A stretch of 64,000 nt of DNA from Pseudonocardia sp. DSM 110487 (lineage in GTDB: Bacteria > Actinomycetota > Actinomycetes > Mycobacteriales > Pseudonocardiaceae). Positions within the stretch are counted from its first letter, which is position 1; every line of letters begins with the position of its first letter. The stretch spans positions 3,658,001 to 3,722,000 of the forward strand of contig NZ_CP080521.1 in NCBI RefSeq assembly GCF_019468565.1, in the 5' to 3' direction. A program made the translations under genes and the position numbers. This document shows positions 1 to 8,836 of the stretch, in pieces. Under the pieces are notes generated by a model that was not told the DNA's origin, made no database searches, and saw nothing but the letters and a program-made list of their open reading frames with translations.

Positions 1-105
1 CCGTTCGGAGGCGTGAAGCAGTCCGGCCTGGGACGGGAAGGCGGCAGGCTCGGCATCGAGGAGTACCTCGAGGTCAAGTACGTGGCGCTGGACGTGGACC
101 GGTGA
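1..105 (+). CDS. Aldehyde dehydrogenase, C-terminal end (partial)
   Basis: Only the last 34 codons lie in the window. The reading frame opens at base 1 with PFGGVKQSGLGREGG and ends IEEYLEVKYVAL before a TGA at 103-105. This is the typical C-terminal segment of NAD(P)-dependent aldehyde dehydrogenases of the succinate-semialdehyde type, where the PFGG/SGxGREGG stretch lies near the oligomerisation and cofactor region. The stop overlaps the GTG start of the fumarase gene (GTGA at 102-105), so the two are probably translated from one mRNA. The exact substrate cannot be judged from this piece. Confidence 0.8.
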   Translation, partial: PFGGVKQSGLGREGGRLGIEEYLEVKYVALDVDR

Positions 106-1541
106 GTGCCGAGCCGATCACGTCCGGCGCCAGTCTGCGCGGCCCCGCCCGGTCGTCCGCGTACCGGGAGGAGAACGACTTCGACGGGGCCGTGATCGTC
201 CCCGCGAACGCCCTGTGGGGTGCGCAGACCCAGCGCGCGATCGAGACGTTCACCATCAGCGACCTGCGCCTCCCGCGGCGGTACACCGGCGCACTCGGAG
301 CGCTCAAGCGAGCGGCCGCCCGGGCGAACGCCGATCTGGGGCGGCTCGACCCGGCGCTCGCCGAAGCGATCGTGGACGCAACCGGCGAGGTCGCCGACGG
401 TCTCCTCGACGACCACTTCCGCGTCGACGTGTTCCAGACCGGCAGCGGCACGAACACGAACATGAACGCCAACGAGGTGATCGCCAACCGGGCGAACCAG
501 CTGCTGGGCATGCCGCTGGGGACCAGACACCCGGTGCATCCGAACGATCACGTGAACCTCGGGCAGTCCTCCAACGACGTCACGCCCACGGTCGTCCACC
601 TGGCCGCACAGACGGGGATCACCCACCGGTTGGTGCCTGCGTTCTCCCACCTGGAGACCGCGCTGCGCGCGCTCGCCGAGGCCACCGACGGGATCGTCAA
701 GCCCGGGCGCACCCATCTGCAGGACGCGGTGCCGATCCGGCTCGGGCAGGAGTTCCTCGGCCACGCCGGACAGATCGAACGCAGCATCGACAGGTTCCGC
801 GCGGCGCAGCGCGGCCTCGCCGAGGTTGCCCTCGGCGGCACGGCGGTCGGCACCGGACTCAACACCCACCCCGAGTTCGCCGGTCGGGTCGTCGCGGCAC
901 TGGCCGCGGAGTTCGGCGTGGAGCTGCGCGAGACCGACAACCACTTCCAGGCGCAGAACAACCTCGACGCCGTCGTGTTCGCCTCGGGCGCCCTGCGGAC
1001 GGCTGCCGCCGGCCTCCTGAAGATCGCTGACGACGTCCGCTGGATGAACAGCGGGCCCCGCGCGGGACTGGGCGAGATCGAGGTGCCCAGCCTCTCGATG
1101 GGCTCGTCGATCATGCCCGGGAAGACCAACCCGATCGTCGCGGAAGCGGTGTGCCAGGTCGCGGCCAAGGTGATGGGCAACGACGCGACGATCGCCGTGG
1201 CAGGCGGCCGCGGCAACTTCGAGCTCACCGTGATGACCCCGGTCGCCGCCTTCAGCCTGCTGGAGTCGATCGAGCTACTGGCCGGCGCGGCCGTCGTGTT
1301 CGCCGATCGGTGCATCAGCGGGATCCGGGCCACGTCGGCGGGACCGGCGGCCGTCGAGCGAACTCTGATGATGGTCACCGCGCTCTCCCCGCGCATCGGG
1401 TACGACGAGGCGGCCGCCGTCGCCCGCGAGGCGCGCGCCAGCGGGCGCACGATCCGCGAGGTGGCCCGCGAGCGCACGGACCTGCGGGAGGACGAGCTCT
1501 CCGAGTTGCTCGACCCGCGGCGGATGACCGGCGTCAGCTGA
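102..1541 (+). CDS. fumC: Class II fumarate hydratase (FumC type)
   Basis: A 479-residue member of the fumarase/aspartase superfamily, which reversibly hydrates fumarate to L-malate as a cytosolic homotetramer. Three conserved regions are present: a TGSGTNTNMNANEV stretch near residue 115, the THLQDA region holding the catalytic His near residue 205, and the mobile SS-loop signature GSSIMPGKTNP at about residues 334-344. HPNDHVNLGQSSND fits fumarase better than aspartase. Length is close to the usual 460-475, with a slightly longer N-terminus. The GTG start overlaps the preceding aldehyde dehydrogenase stop by four bases. An alternative is a related lyase acting on a substituted fumarate, given the catabolic neighbours. 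Confidence 0.88.
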   Translation: MSAEPITSGASLRGPARSSAYREENDFDGAVIVPANALWGAQTQRAIETFTISDLRLPRRYTGALGALKRAAARANADLGRLDPALAEAIVDATGEVADGLLDDHFRVDVFQTGSGTNTNMNANEVIANRANQLLGMPLGTRHPVHPNDHVNLGQSSNDVTPTVVHLAAQTGITHRLVPAFSHLETALRALAEATDGIVKPGRTHLQDAVPIRLGQEFLGHAGQIERSIDRFRAAQRGLAEVALGGTAVGTGLNTHPEFAGRVVAALAAEFGVELRETDNHFQAQNNLDAVVFASGALRTAAAGLLKIADDVRWMNSGPRAGLGEIEVPSLSMGSSIMPGKTNPIVAEAVCQVAAKVMGNDATIAVAGGRGNFELTVMTPVAAFSLLESIELLAGAAVVFADRCISGIRATSAGPAAVERTLMMVTALSPRIGYDEAAAVAREARASGRTIREVARERTDLREDELSELLDPRRMTGVS

Positions 1542-1615
1542 CGCGTGGTGGGCCGGCGGCTTTCGGCCGTCGCGAAGCCCGGTACCGAGAAACCCCAGCC
1601 CACACAGGAGCTGTC

Positions 1616-2371
1616 ATGGAACTGTCCTTCGAGAACAAGGTCGTCGTCGTCACCGGGGCCGCAGGCGGGTTCGGCTCGGTGACCGCGCGGACGTTCGCCG
1701 ACGCCGGAGCTCACGTCGTCGTCTCCGACATCGACACGGTCGGCGCGGAGAAGGTCGCCGCCGACCTGCCCTCGGCGATCGCGGTCACCACCGACGTCAC
1801 CGACGAGGACGCCGTGCGAGGTCTCGTCGACGCCGCCGAGTCGGCGTTCGGGGGGATCGACGTCATGGTGAACAACGCAGGCGTGCCACATCGAGCCGGC
1901 GCCCTCGTCGACCTCCACGTCGAGACGGTCGACCGGCAGCTCGCCGTGAACGTGCGCAGCGTGTTCCTCGGCTGCAAGCACGCGGTGCCGGCGCTCCGCC
2001 GCAGGGGAGGGGGCGTGATCGTCAACGTCGCCTCGATCGCGGCGAAACGCCCTCGCCCGGGACTGACCGTCTACAACGCGACGAAGGGTGCGGTCATCAC
2101 CCTCACCCGCGGCCTGGCCGTCGAGGTCGCCCCGGACGTGCGCGTCAACGCCGTCAACCCGGTCATCGCCGAGACCGGTTTCGTCAAGAGCTTCAGCGGT
2201 GCGGATGCCCTACCGGACGACCTCCGCTCGACCTGGGTCGCCGGCATTCCGATGGCGCGCACTGCAACGCCCCAGGACGTCGCCGACAGCATTCTCTACC
2301 TCGCGTCCGAGCAGGCCGGTTTCCTCACTGGCGTCTGCCTGGACATCGACGGTGGCCGCAGTATCCAGTAG
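1616..2371 (+). CDS. SDR family NAD(P)-dependent oxidoreductase
   Basis: A 251-residue classical short-chain dehydrogenase. The Rossmann motif TGAAGGFG is at residues 12-19, NNAG near residue 88, the catalytic Ser lies in NVASIAAK, and Tyr153 with Lys157 form the YNATK motif. The ATG at 1616 is chosen because a CAGGAG ribosome-binding site (1605-1610) sits just upstream and the protein then begins at the first beta strand. The reading frame is open further upstream, but that part is the shadow of fumC. It lies between fumC and an MHS transporter, consistent with oxidation or reduction of an imported hydroxy- or keto-acid. Substrate unknown. Confidence 0.85.
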   Translation: MELSFENKVVVVTGAAGGFGSVTARTFADAGAHVVVSDIDTVGAEKVAADLPSAIAVTTDVTDEDAVRGLVDAAESAFGGIDVMVNNAGVPHRAGALVDLHVETVDRQLAVNVRSVFLGCKHAVPALRRRGGGVIVNVASIAAKRPRPGLTVYNATKGAVITLTRGLAVEVAPDVRVNAVNPVIAETGFVKSFSGADALPDDLRSTWVAGIPMARTATPQDVADSILYLASEQAGFLTGVCLDIDGGRSIQ

Positions 2372-2392
2372 TCCCGGATCAGGGAGATAGGG

Positions 2393-3748
2393 ATGGCAAC
2401 GATGCGTTCCCAACCGCATGCCCACAAGAAGCCGTCGGCCGCGAAAGTCGCCGTGGCGAGCTTCATCGGAACCACCATCGAGTGGTACGACTACCTCGTC
2501 TTCGGCGCGGCCACCGTCCTGGTGTTCAACCCGCTGTTCTTCCCCGCGCTCGACCCACTGGCAGGCACCCTCGCCGGGTTCGCGACGCTCGCCGTCGCCT
2601 TCCTCGCGCGCCCCCTTGGTGGGCTGGTGTTCGGGCACTTCGGTGACCGGATCGGGCGGAAGAAGATGCTCGTGCTCTCCGTGGTCATGATGGGCGCAGG
2701 CACGTTCGCCGTCGGGCTGCTGCCGACCTACGAGACGATCGGGACCTGGGCGCCGGTCCTGCTGGTCGTGCTGCGGTTCGTCCAGGGCTTCGCCGTGGGC
2801 GGCGAGTGGGGCGGCGCCGTCGTCATGTCCCTGGAGCACGCGCCGGCGCATCGCCGAGCGTTCTACGCCAGCTTCCCCCAGGCCGGCGTGCCCGCCGGGA
2901 CCTTCCTGTCCAGCGGCGCGTTCTTCCTCGTCACCCTCATGCCCGAGGAGCAACTGCTCTCGTGGGGGTGGCGCATCCCCTTCCTGTCCTCGGCGCTGCT
3001 GATCGTGGTCGGCCTCTACATCCGCCTGCGCGTGACGGAGTCGCCCGAGTTCCTCGCGCTCCGAGAGCGCGGAGACGTCGTCAAGCTCCCGGCGGCCGAG
3101 GTCTTCGCCTCGTACAAGAGGGCGCTGGTCGTCGGGATGCTCTGCATGCTCGCCCCGAACACGATCTTCTACCTGGCCAGCACCTTCTTCCTGAGCTACG
3201 GCCCTGTTCACCTCGGGCTGAGTCGGGGACTCGTCCTCACCGCGCTGCTGGTCGCGGCCGCCATCCAGGTGGTGACCCTGCCGCTGTTCGCGATGATCGC
3301 CGACCGGACGGGCACGAGGAACTTCCTCATCGCCGGGTGCGTGGGCGTCGCGGCCGGCGCGTTCCCCGTCCTCCTCCTGTTCGACACCGGGACCGTTGCC
3401 GGCGTGTTCGCGGCCTACCTGCTCGCCCTTCCCGTCCTGCACGCCCTGGTCTACGGCGCGATCTCGGCCTTCACCGCCGAGCTGTTCCCACCGCGGGCGC
3501 GCTACACCGGCTCATCGGTGGCCTACCACCTGGGTGGCGCGGTCACGGCGGCTCCGGTGCCGATCGTCGCGACCCTGCTGCTGACCGAGTTCGGTTCCTC
3601 CTCGGCGATCGCCGTCTACGTGATCCTCGCTGCCGTGGTCTGCGGCCTCGTCATCGCAGCGGCTCCCGGGGCTCGGGCGCAGGTCGAGTTCCAGCCGGCA
3701 CTATCAGAGGACGGTGTCGACCGAGCGGCGACCGCAACCTCGACCTGA
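2393..3748 (+). CDS. MHS-family MFS transporter (metabolite:H+ symporter)
   Basis: A 451-residue membrane protein with about twelve hydrophobic helices. It starts with the family hallmark GTTIEWYDYLVFG in helix 1 and carries GHFGDRIGRKK in the loop between helices 2 and 3, the classic MFS loop motif. The sequence fits the MHS (shikimate/citrate/proline-betaine) branch, which imports organic acids or osmolytes with protons. A GGGAGAT ribosome-binding site precedes the ATG, and the gene follows the SDR after 21 bases, probably in the same operon. It may import the substrate of the SDR/fumarase segment. Confidence 0.85.
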   Translation: MATMRSQPHAHKKPSAAKVAVASFIGTTIEWYDYLVFGAATVLVFNPLFFPALDPLAGTLAGFATLAVAFLARPLGGLVFGHFGDRIGRKKMLVLSVVMMGAGTFAVGLLPTYETIGTWAPVLLVVLRFVQGFAVGGEWGGAVVMSLEHAPAHRRAFYASFPQAGVPAGTFLSSGAFFLVTLMPEEQLLSWGWRIPFLSSALLIVVGLYIRLRVTESPEFLALRERGDVVKLPAAEVFASYKRALVVGMLCMLAPNTIFYLASTFFLSYGPVHLGLSRGLVLTALLVAAAIQVVTLPLFAMIADRTGTRNFLIAGCVGVAAGAFPVLLLFDTGTVAGVFAAYLLALPVLHALVYGAISAFTAELFPPRARYTGSSVAYHLGGAVTAAPVPIVATLLLTEFGSSSAIAVYVILAAVVCGLVIAAAPGARAQVEFQPALSEDGVDRAATATST

Positions 3749-3900
3749 CGGTTCCAGGACGGCCGAGGCTGCGCGAGGGATGACGACCGGCCCTCGTGCA
3801 GCCTCTCCGACGAGCAACCACCAGTCGCGTCCGATCAAGACCGATGGATGAATCGGACCAACCACCGACGGTCCGCAAGCCATCGTGAAACCTGGACCCG

Positions 3901-5289
3901 TTACGGAGTCAGCCGTGCGTCGGCTTCGACGGCCTCGAACGCCTTGCGGGCGGCGATGAGCACCGGATCCCAGACCGGGGCGAACGGTGGCGCGTAGGAC
4001 AGGTCCATGCCGAGGACCTCGTCGACGCTCATCTCGTTCCAGATGGCGGTGGCGAGCACGTCGATCCGTTTGGCGGCGCCTTCCCGGCCGACGATCTGAC
4101 CACCGAGGAGGCGTCCAGTGCGTTTCTCGGCGAGCAGTTTGATCTTGATCGGCTGGGCGCCGGGGAAGTAGCCGGCGCGGGTGGTCGAGTCGACCGTGGC
4201 CCGCACGTAGCGGAGCCCGGCCGCGTCGGCCTCGGCTTCGGAGAGCCCGGTGCGGGCGACCTCCAGGTCGCACACCTTGGTGACCGCGGTCCCGACGACG
4301 CCGGCGAAGGTCGCGTAGCCGCCGCCGATGTTTATCCCGGCCACCCGGCCCTGCTTGTTCGCATGCGTGCCGAGGGCCACGACCACCCGCTGCCCGGACA
4401 GCCGGTGCACCGACTCGACGCAGTCCCCGGCGGCCCACACGCCCTCGACCCGCGTGCGCATCTGAGCGTCCACGGCGATGCCGCCGGATGTGCCGAGCGG
4501 GATGCCGGCCTGCGCGGCGAGGGCGACGTTGGGGCGCACCCCGAGCCCGAGCACGACGAGGTCGGCCGGGAGCCGCCGGCCGGCGTAGGTGCGGACCGCG
4601 ACGGCGCGCCCGTCCCGCCCGGTTTCGATCTCGACGACCGGCTCGCCGAGGACGAGGTCGATGCCGATCCCGCGGATGGCGTCGGCGATGACCGTGCCGA
4701 TGTCGGGGTCGAAGGTGCCGATCGGGGTGGGCGAGCGGTCGACGACGGTGACGTCGAGGCCGCGGATCTGGCAGGCCTCGGCGATCTCCAGGCCGATGTA
4801 GCCGCCCCCGACGATGACGACCCGGCGGGTCCGGTCGTCGCTCAGTTCGGCGCGCAGGGTGGCACCATCGTCCAGGGTTTGCACCCCGTAGACGCCGGAC
4901 GCCTCGATCCCGGGAACGTCCGGGCGCATCGGGATGCTTCCCGCGGCGTAGACCAGCTGGTCGAACGGCTCGTCGTACTCCCGTTCCCGGTCGAGGTCGC
5001 GGGCGTGCACGGTACGGGCTGCCAGGTCGATCGCGACGACCTCGGTGCGGGTGCGGACGTCGATGCCGTTGGCGCGGTGTTGTTGCGGGCTGCGGGCGAT
5101 CAGGTCCCTCTCGGCGCCGACCGTGCCGCTGATCCAGTAGGGGATTCCGCAGGCCGAGTACGAGGTGGCGTGGCCGCGTTCGAACGCAACCACCTGCAGC
5201 GAGTCGGCGGTCTGCCGTTTACGCGCCTGGCTGGCCGCGCTCATCCCGGCGGCGTCGCCACCGATCACGACCAGACGTTGTGAGGACAT
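3901..5289 (-). CDS. FAD/NAD(P)-dependent disulfide oxidoreductase (CoA-disulfide reductase / NADH oxidase group)
   Basis: A 462-residue flavoprotein. The FAD-binding VVIGGDAAGMSAASQARK lies at the N-terminus, redox Cys47 is in YSACGIPYWISG, the NAD(P)-binding GGGYIGLEIAE lies near residues 160-175, and a second FAD motif WAAGDCVES comes later. The single active Cys near residue 45 is the mark of CoA-disulfide reductases and NADH oxidases/peroxidases, which use a Cys-SSCoA or Cys-SOH redox centre. The reading frame is open about 140 codons further upstream, but the protein family begins at this ATG. It is a single gene with 468 bases of apparently non-coding DNA upstream. Confidence 0.82.
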   Translation of the reverse strand: MSSQRLVVIGGDAAGMSAASQARKRQTADSLQVVAFERGHATSYSACGIPYWISGTVGAERDLIARSPQQHRANGIDVRTRTEVVAIDLAARTVHARDLDREREYDEPFDQLVYAAGSIPMRPDVPGIEASGVYGVQTLDDGATLRAELSDDRTRRVVIVGGGYIGLEIAEACQIRGLDVTVVDRSPTPIGTFDPDIGTVIADAIRGIGIDLVLGEPVVEIETGRDGRAVAVRTYAGRRLPADLVVLGLGVRPNVALAAQAGIPLGTSGGIAVDAQMRTRVEGVWAAGDCVESVHRLSGQRVVVALGTHANKQGRVAGINIGGGYATFAGVVGTAVTKVCDLEVARTGLSEAEADAAGLRYVRATVDSTTRAGYFPGAQPIKIKLLAEKRTGRLLGGQIVGREGAAKRIDVLATAIWNEMSVDEVLGMDLSYAPPFAPVWDPVLIAARKAFEAVEADARLTP

Positions 5290-5757
5290 ACGCCGAACGC
5301 TAGCGACGCATCGACGGCGGGCCAGGCGCAGCATGACGTGGGCAGCTCCGTGGCTCAGCACCGTGCGGAGGCGTCCGCTCACGACACGCAGTGTCCGACC
5401 ATGCAATTGATCTTGCCGGTCCGGCCGGGCGGCTGGCTGCTTGCACGTCGAGTGCGGAGGTGGTTGTGGCGGCGTGTTCGTGCGGCCGTCTGCCGCCCGA
5501 CGCCGCCGCGCACCGACAACGGCGAAAGCACCACGAAGACAACGTGATCGTGTTCGCCCGCCTCGCAGGCCCATAGCGCGCCGGCGCGCACGGCCGATGA
5601 AGGCCGCGTGACGGATCACGAAGACCCGCTCGGCGGGCACATCGGAGACCTCGGATTCCAGCCGACGTTGACAACTCTGGACGTGTTCAAGGGGGAGTTG
5701 CGCACTAACCACACGACTCGCGCTATCACGTGGCGGGCTCCGGCACCGGCGTTCCTC
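5290..5757. other. Intergenic stretch without a recognised gene
   Basis: Between two minus-strand genes. Several open frames cross it, but none carries a recognisable family motif or a ribosome-binding site, and codon-position patterns differ from neighbouring genes. It presumably holds the promoter of the disulfide oxidoreductase; no clear -35/-10 pair was found. Confidence 0.5.
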
Positions 5758-6792
5758 TCAGTCGATGGACAGGACGACCTTGCCGAAGCGCTCCGGCGAG
5801 CCCAGTCGGGCCTGGGCCTCGACCGCGGCGTCCAGCGGGTACACCGAATCGACGACCGGGGTGAGCGTGCCGTCGGCCAGCAGCGGCAGGAACTCGGCGA
5901 TCTCGGCTCGATTCGAGGCATGGCAGCCGATCAGACTGATCTCCCGTCGGTACAGGACGGAGAGGTCCAACTCGGCGTTCCGGCCGGTGTGCGAGCCCAT
6001 GCCGACCAGCCGGCCACCGTGGCGGGCCGAGAGTATGGATTTCTGCACGGTCGCGCGTCCGACCGTCTCGTGCACCACGTCGGCACCGAGCCCGTCCGTC
6101 AGCGTGCGCACCGACCGGTCGAAGTCCGGCTCCGACAGGTAATTGATCACTTCGTCGGCGCCGAGCGAGCGGACCTGCTCGACCTTCCGGTCACTTCCCG
6201 TCGTGGCGATCACCCTCGCGCCCAGCGCCTTGGCGACCTGCACCGCGGCGCTCGCGACGCCGCTGCCCGCGCCGACGACGAGCACGGTCTCGCCGGGCCG
6301 GACCCGGGCGCGGGTCTTGAGCATGTGCCACGCCGTCATGTACGCCAGTACCCCGGCGGCGAGCTCCTCGTCGCCGAGCCGGGCAGGCGCGGGGAGGACG
6401 TTGCGGACGGGCAGTGCGATGTACTCGGCGTAGGTTCCGTCGAAGTGTTCGCCGACGAACTGCAGGCGGGTGCAGCCGCTGTCCTGACCGCGGCGGCAGT
6501 TCTCGCACTCGTCGCAGGTCTTCATCGGGTTGATTCCGACTCGGTCCCCGACGGCGAGCCCGGCGACGCCGTCGCCGATCGCGGCGATCTCGCCCGCGCC
6601 CTCGACCCCGAGGGTCATCGGGGGCGGAGGCGCTTCGGGGAACCGGCCCTCCCTGACCAGGATGTCGGCTCGGTTCAACCCGGCGGCGCGCAGTCGCACC
6701 AGGACCTCGCCCGCGGCTGGTTCCGGCGTGGCCACCTCGACGACCCCGAAGGTCTCCGGTCCACCGAAAGCCGAGATTCGCGCTGCTCTCAT
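5758..6792 (-). CDS. Zinc-binding alcohol dehydrogenase / quinone oxidoreductase family (MDR)
   Basis: A 344-residue medium-chain dehydrogenase. The GroES-like N-terminal domain contains the structural-zinc lobe with four cysteines (CDECENCRRGQDSGC, residues about 90-104), followed by the Rossmann motif VLVVGAGSGVASAAVQ and a C-terminal FGKVVLSID. The ATG at 6792 is preferred because GAGGTGG lies at the right distance; an in-frame ATG at 6813 lacks one. It is divergent from the IclR regulator at 6955, which may control it. The substrate (alcohol, aldehyde or quinone) cannot be told. Confidence 0.83.
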   Translation of the reverse strand: MRAARISAFGGPETFGVVEVATPEPAAGEVLVRLRAAGLNRADILVREGRFPEAPPPPMTLGVEGAGEIAAIGDGVAGLAVGDRVGINPMKTCDECENCRRGQDSGCTRLQFVGEHFDGTYAEYIALPVRNVLPAPARLGDEELAAGVLAYMTAWHMLKTRARVRPGETVLVVGAGSGVASAAVQVAKALGARVIATTGSDRKVEQVRSLGADEVINYLSEPDFDRSVRTLTDGLGADVVHETVGRATVQKSILSARHGGRLVGMGSHTGRNAELDLSVLYRREISLIGCHASNRAEIAEFLPLLADGTLTPVVDSVYPLDAAVEAQARLGSPERFGKVVLSID

Positions 6793-6954
6793 CGCCCCAC
6801 CTCGCTGAGTCATGCTGCAGTGTGGTACATCGTGCTGGTCCGTGGAACGTACGCCGCGAAGGGAATGCACGCCAGAGGGTGTGCCGGGATGTGAGACGGC
6901 TGCGCGTATGGTGGTACGGTCCAGGTTCGATCGGCGGGCACGAAGGTGTGGAAT

Positions 6955-7737
6955 GTGACGGCGACGGAGAAACCGGCCAGCAAGGTTCGGTCGATGAACA
7001 GCGTGTTGAGCACCCTGCGCGTCCTCGAGGAAGTCGCCGCCCGCCAGCCCATCGGTGTTTCCGAGCTCGCGCGCGTCACCAGCATGCCGAAGAGTTCGGT
7101 CCAGCGTTGTCTGGTCACGCTGCAGCAGGCCGGCTGGCTGCGGATCGTCGACCCCGACCGCACGCGATGGGGCGTGACGATGAAGGCGCTCGCCATCGGG
7201 TTGCGGGGGACCGGCGAGCAGGATCTTCGCGATCTCGCTCGGCCGGTGATCAAGCGGCTCGCCGCCGAGACCGACGAGACGGTCCATTTCTCCCTGCGCG
7301 ACGGTGACGACGTCATCATCATTGCGAGGGAGGACAGCGCGCAGGCCGTCCGCGTGATCGTCGAGGTCGGCACCCGCCTGCCGCTGCGGGCCACGTCGGC
7401 GGGGCTCGCGATCCTGGCCCGCCTCGACCCGCCGGAGGTCGGCGAGGTGCTGACGCACCCGGTCGAGGACTTCGCCGAGCCGATCCCGAGCGCCGACCAG
7501 CTCCGGGAGGAGATCGCCCGGACCGCCGAGCGGGGTTATGCGCTCAACGGTTCCGCGTGGTTCCGCCCGCACGTCGTCTCCCTCGGCGCGGCCGTCACCA
7601 ACGCGACCGGCCGTCCCATCGCCGCGGTGACGTTGTCGATCCCGGAGATGCGTTTCCCGCCCGCCGAGGAGAAGGCGCTGGCGCGCCTGACCGTCGCCGC
7701 GGCGGACGAGATCAGCGCGCTGATCTCCGCCGTCTGA
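6955..7737 (+). CDS. IclR-family transcriptional regulator
   Basis: About 260 residues. The N-terminal winged helix-turn-helix is visible as MNSVLSTLRVLEEVAARQPIGVSELAR followed by MPKSSVQRCLVTLQQAGWL. The C-terminal GAF-like effector domain has GTRLPLRATSAGLAIL, RGYALNGS and AAVTNATGRPIAAVTLSIP, all typical of the family. The GTG at 6955 follows an AAGG at suitable spacing; a GTG at 6946 is also in frame. IclR proteins usually control adjacent catabolic genes, here the divergent zinc dehydrogenase and perhaps the convergent old yellow enzyme/hydrolase pair. The effector is unknown. Confidence 0.88.
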   Translation: MTATEKPASKVRSMNSVLSTLRVLEEVAARQPIGVSELARVTSMPKSSVQRCLVTLQQAGWLRIVDPDRTRWGVTMKALAIGLRGTGEQDLRDLARPVIKRLAAETDETVHFSLRDGDDVIIIAREDSAQAVRVIVEVGTRLPLRATSAGLAILARLDPPEVGEVLTHPVEDFAEPIPSADQLREEIARTAERGYALNGSAWFRPHVVSLGAAVTNATGRPIAAVTLSIPEMRFPPAEEKALARLTVAAADEISALISAV

Positions 7738-7762
7738 GCTCGTCCGTCTCGAACGGGGCGCG

Positions 7763-8836
7763 TCAGAAGGCCCGGTGGTACTGCTTCGGCCACGACTCGA
7801 GCGGGTCTGCGCCGCGGGCGCGCAGGGCCCAGTAGGGGTCGCGCAGCAGTGCCCGGCCCACGAGCACGACATCCACCAGGTCCGGTACCGCCTCGTCGAG
7901 GTGCTCCGGCTGGGAGATCTGCCCCGACGCCGCCGTGAGGAGTCCGGCCGCTCGGAAGCGCGGCCCGTAGCGCGCGTTGTGCAGGGGCGTGGCGGGGCGG
8001 GACGCCTCCGGGACCAGGGCGCCGGACAGCAGGTCGATCATGTCGACGCCCTCGCCGGCCAGTCTGCTCGCGACCACCGCCATGTCGTCGGTGGTGAGCC
8101 CGCCCTCGAGGAGGTCCTCCGCGGGCAGCCGGACGATGACCGGCTTGTCCTCCGGCCATCCCGCGCGGACGGCATTCACCATCTCCAGGGGGAACCGCAT
8201 CCGCCGTTCCAGGTCGCCGCCCCACTCGTCGGTGCGGTGGTTCGTCAGCGGCGAGAGGAATTCGTGGAACAGGTACCCGTTCGCGCCGTGCAGCTCGATG
8301 ACCTGGTAGCCGGCCCGGTCGGCGTTGCGGGCGGCCTGCTCGACGTCCTCCAGCACCCGGGTCCCGTCCTGCGCCGCCATCTCCGTCGGGACGGCCAGAT
8401 CGGCGAACGGGATCGGCGACGGCGCGAGGGGTTGCCATCCGCCGTCCGCGGGGAGCACCGGGTGGCGCGTCCCGGCGTTGTCCCATGGCACTCCGTGGGA
8501 GCTCTTGCGGCCGGCGACGCCCAGCTGGATCCCGGGCACCGAACCCATCGCCGTGATCGCCGCCGTCAGCCGTCGGTGGCCTCTCACCTGCTCGTCGCGG
8601 TAGATCCCGAGGTCACTGATCGTCGTGCGCATGTCGGGGGCGACGGCGGTGCACTCGATCATGACCACACCGACACCGCCGGCTGCCCTGGACCCGTAAT
8701 GCGCGAGGTGCCAGTCGGTGGGAGCGCCGGAAGGGTCGGCGGAGTACTGGCACATCGGCGAGAGCCACACCCGGTTGGGGACCAACACCTCCCTGAGCTG
8801 AAGGGCCGTCCAGACGGGCGAGGATGTGGAGAGCAC
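7763..8836 (-). CDS. NADH:flavin oxidoreductase, old yellow enzyme family (YqjM-like)
   Basis: A 357-residue FMN-dependent TIM-barrel ene-reductase. The YqjM-class Cys is in LSPMCQYSA, and the barrel region reads IELHGANGYLFHEFLSPLTNHRTDEWGGDLERRMRF; the C-terminus has VLVGRALLRDPYWALRA, which lines the FMN phosphate site. The substrate-binding pair reads His-x-x-Asn (HGAN), where classical YqjM has His/His. The segment usually written HAGRK is VAGRK here. The GTG start (8834-8836) shares one base with the stop of the upstream alpha/beta hydrolase (TAGTG), so the two genes are translationally coupled. Confidence 0.87.
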   Translation of the reverse strand: MLSTSSPVWTALQLREVLVPNRVWLSPMCQYSADPSGAPTDWHLAHYGSRAAGGVGVVMIECTAVAPDMRTTISDLGIYRDEQVRGHRRLTAAITAMGSVPGIQLGVAGRKSSHGVPWDNAGTRHPVLPADGGWQPLAPSPIPFADLAVPTEMAAQDGTRVLEDVEQAARNADRAGYQVIELHGANGYLFHEFLSPLTNHRTDEWGGDLERRMRFPLEMVNAVRAGWPEDKPVIVRLPAEDLLEGGLTTDDMAVVASRLAGEGVDMIDLLSGALVPEASRPATPLHNARYGPRFRAAGLLTAASGQISQPEHLDEAVPDLVDVVLVGRALLRDPYWALRARGADPLESWPKQYHRAF

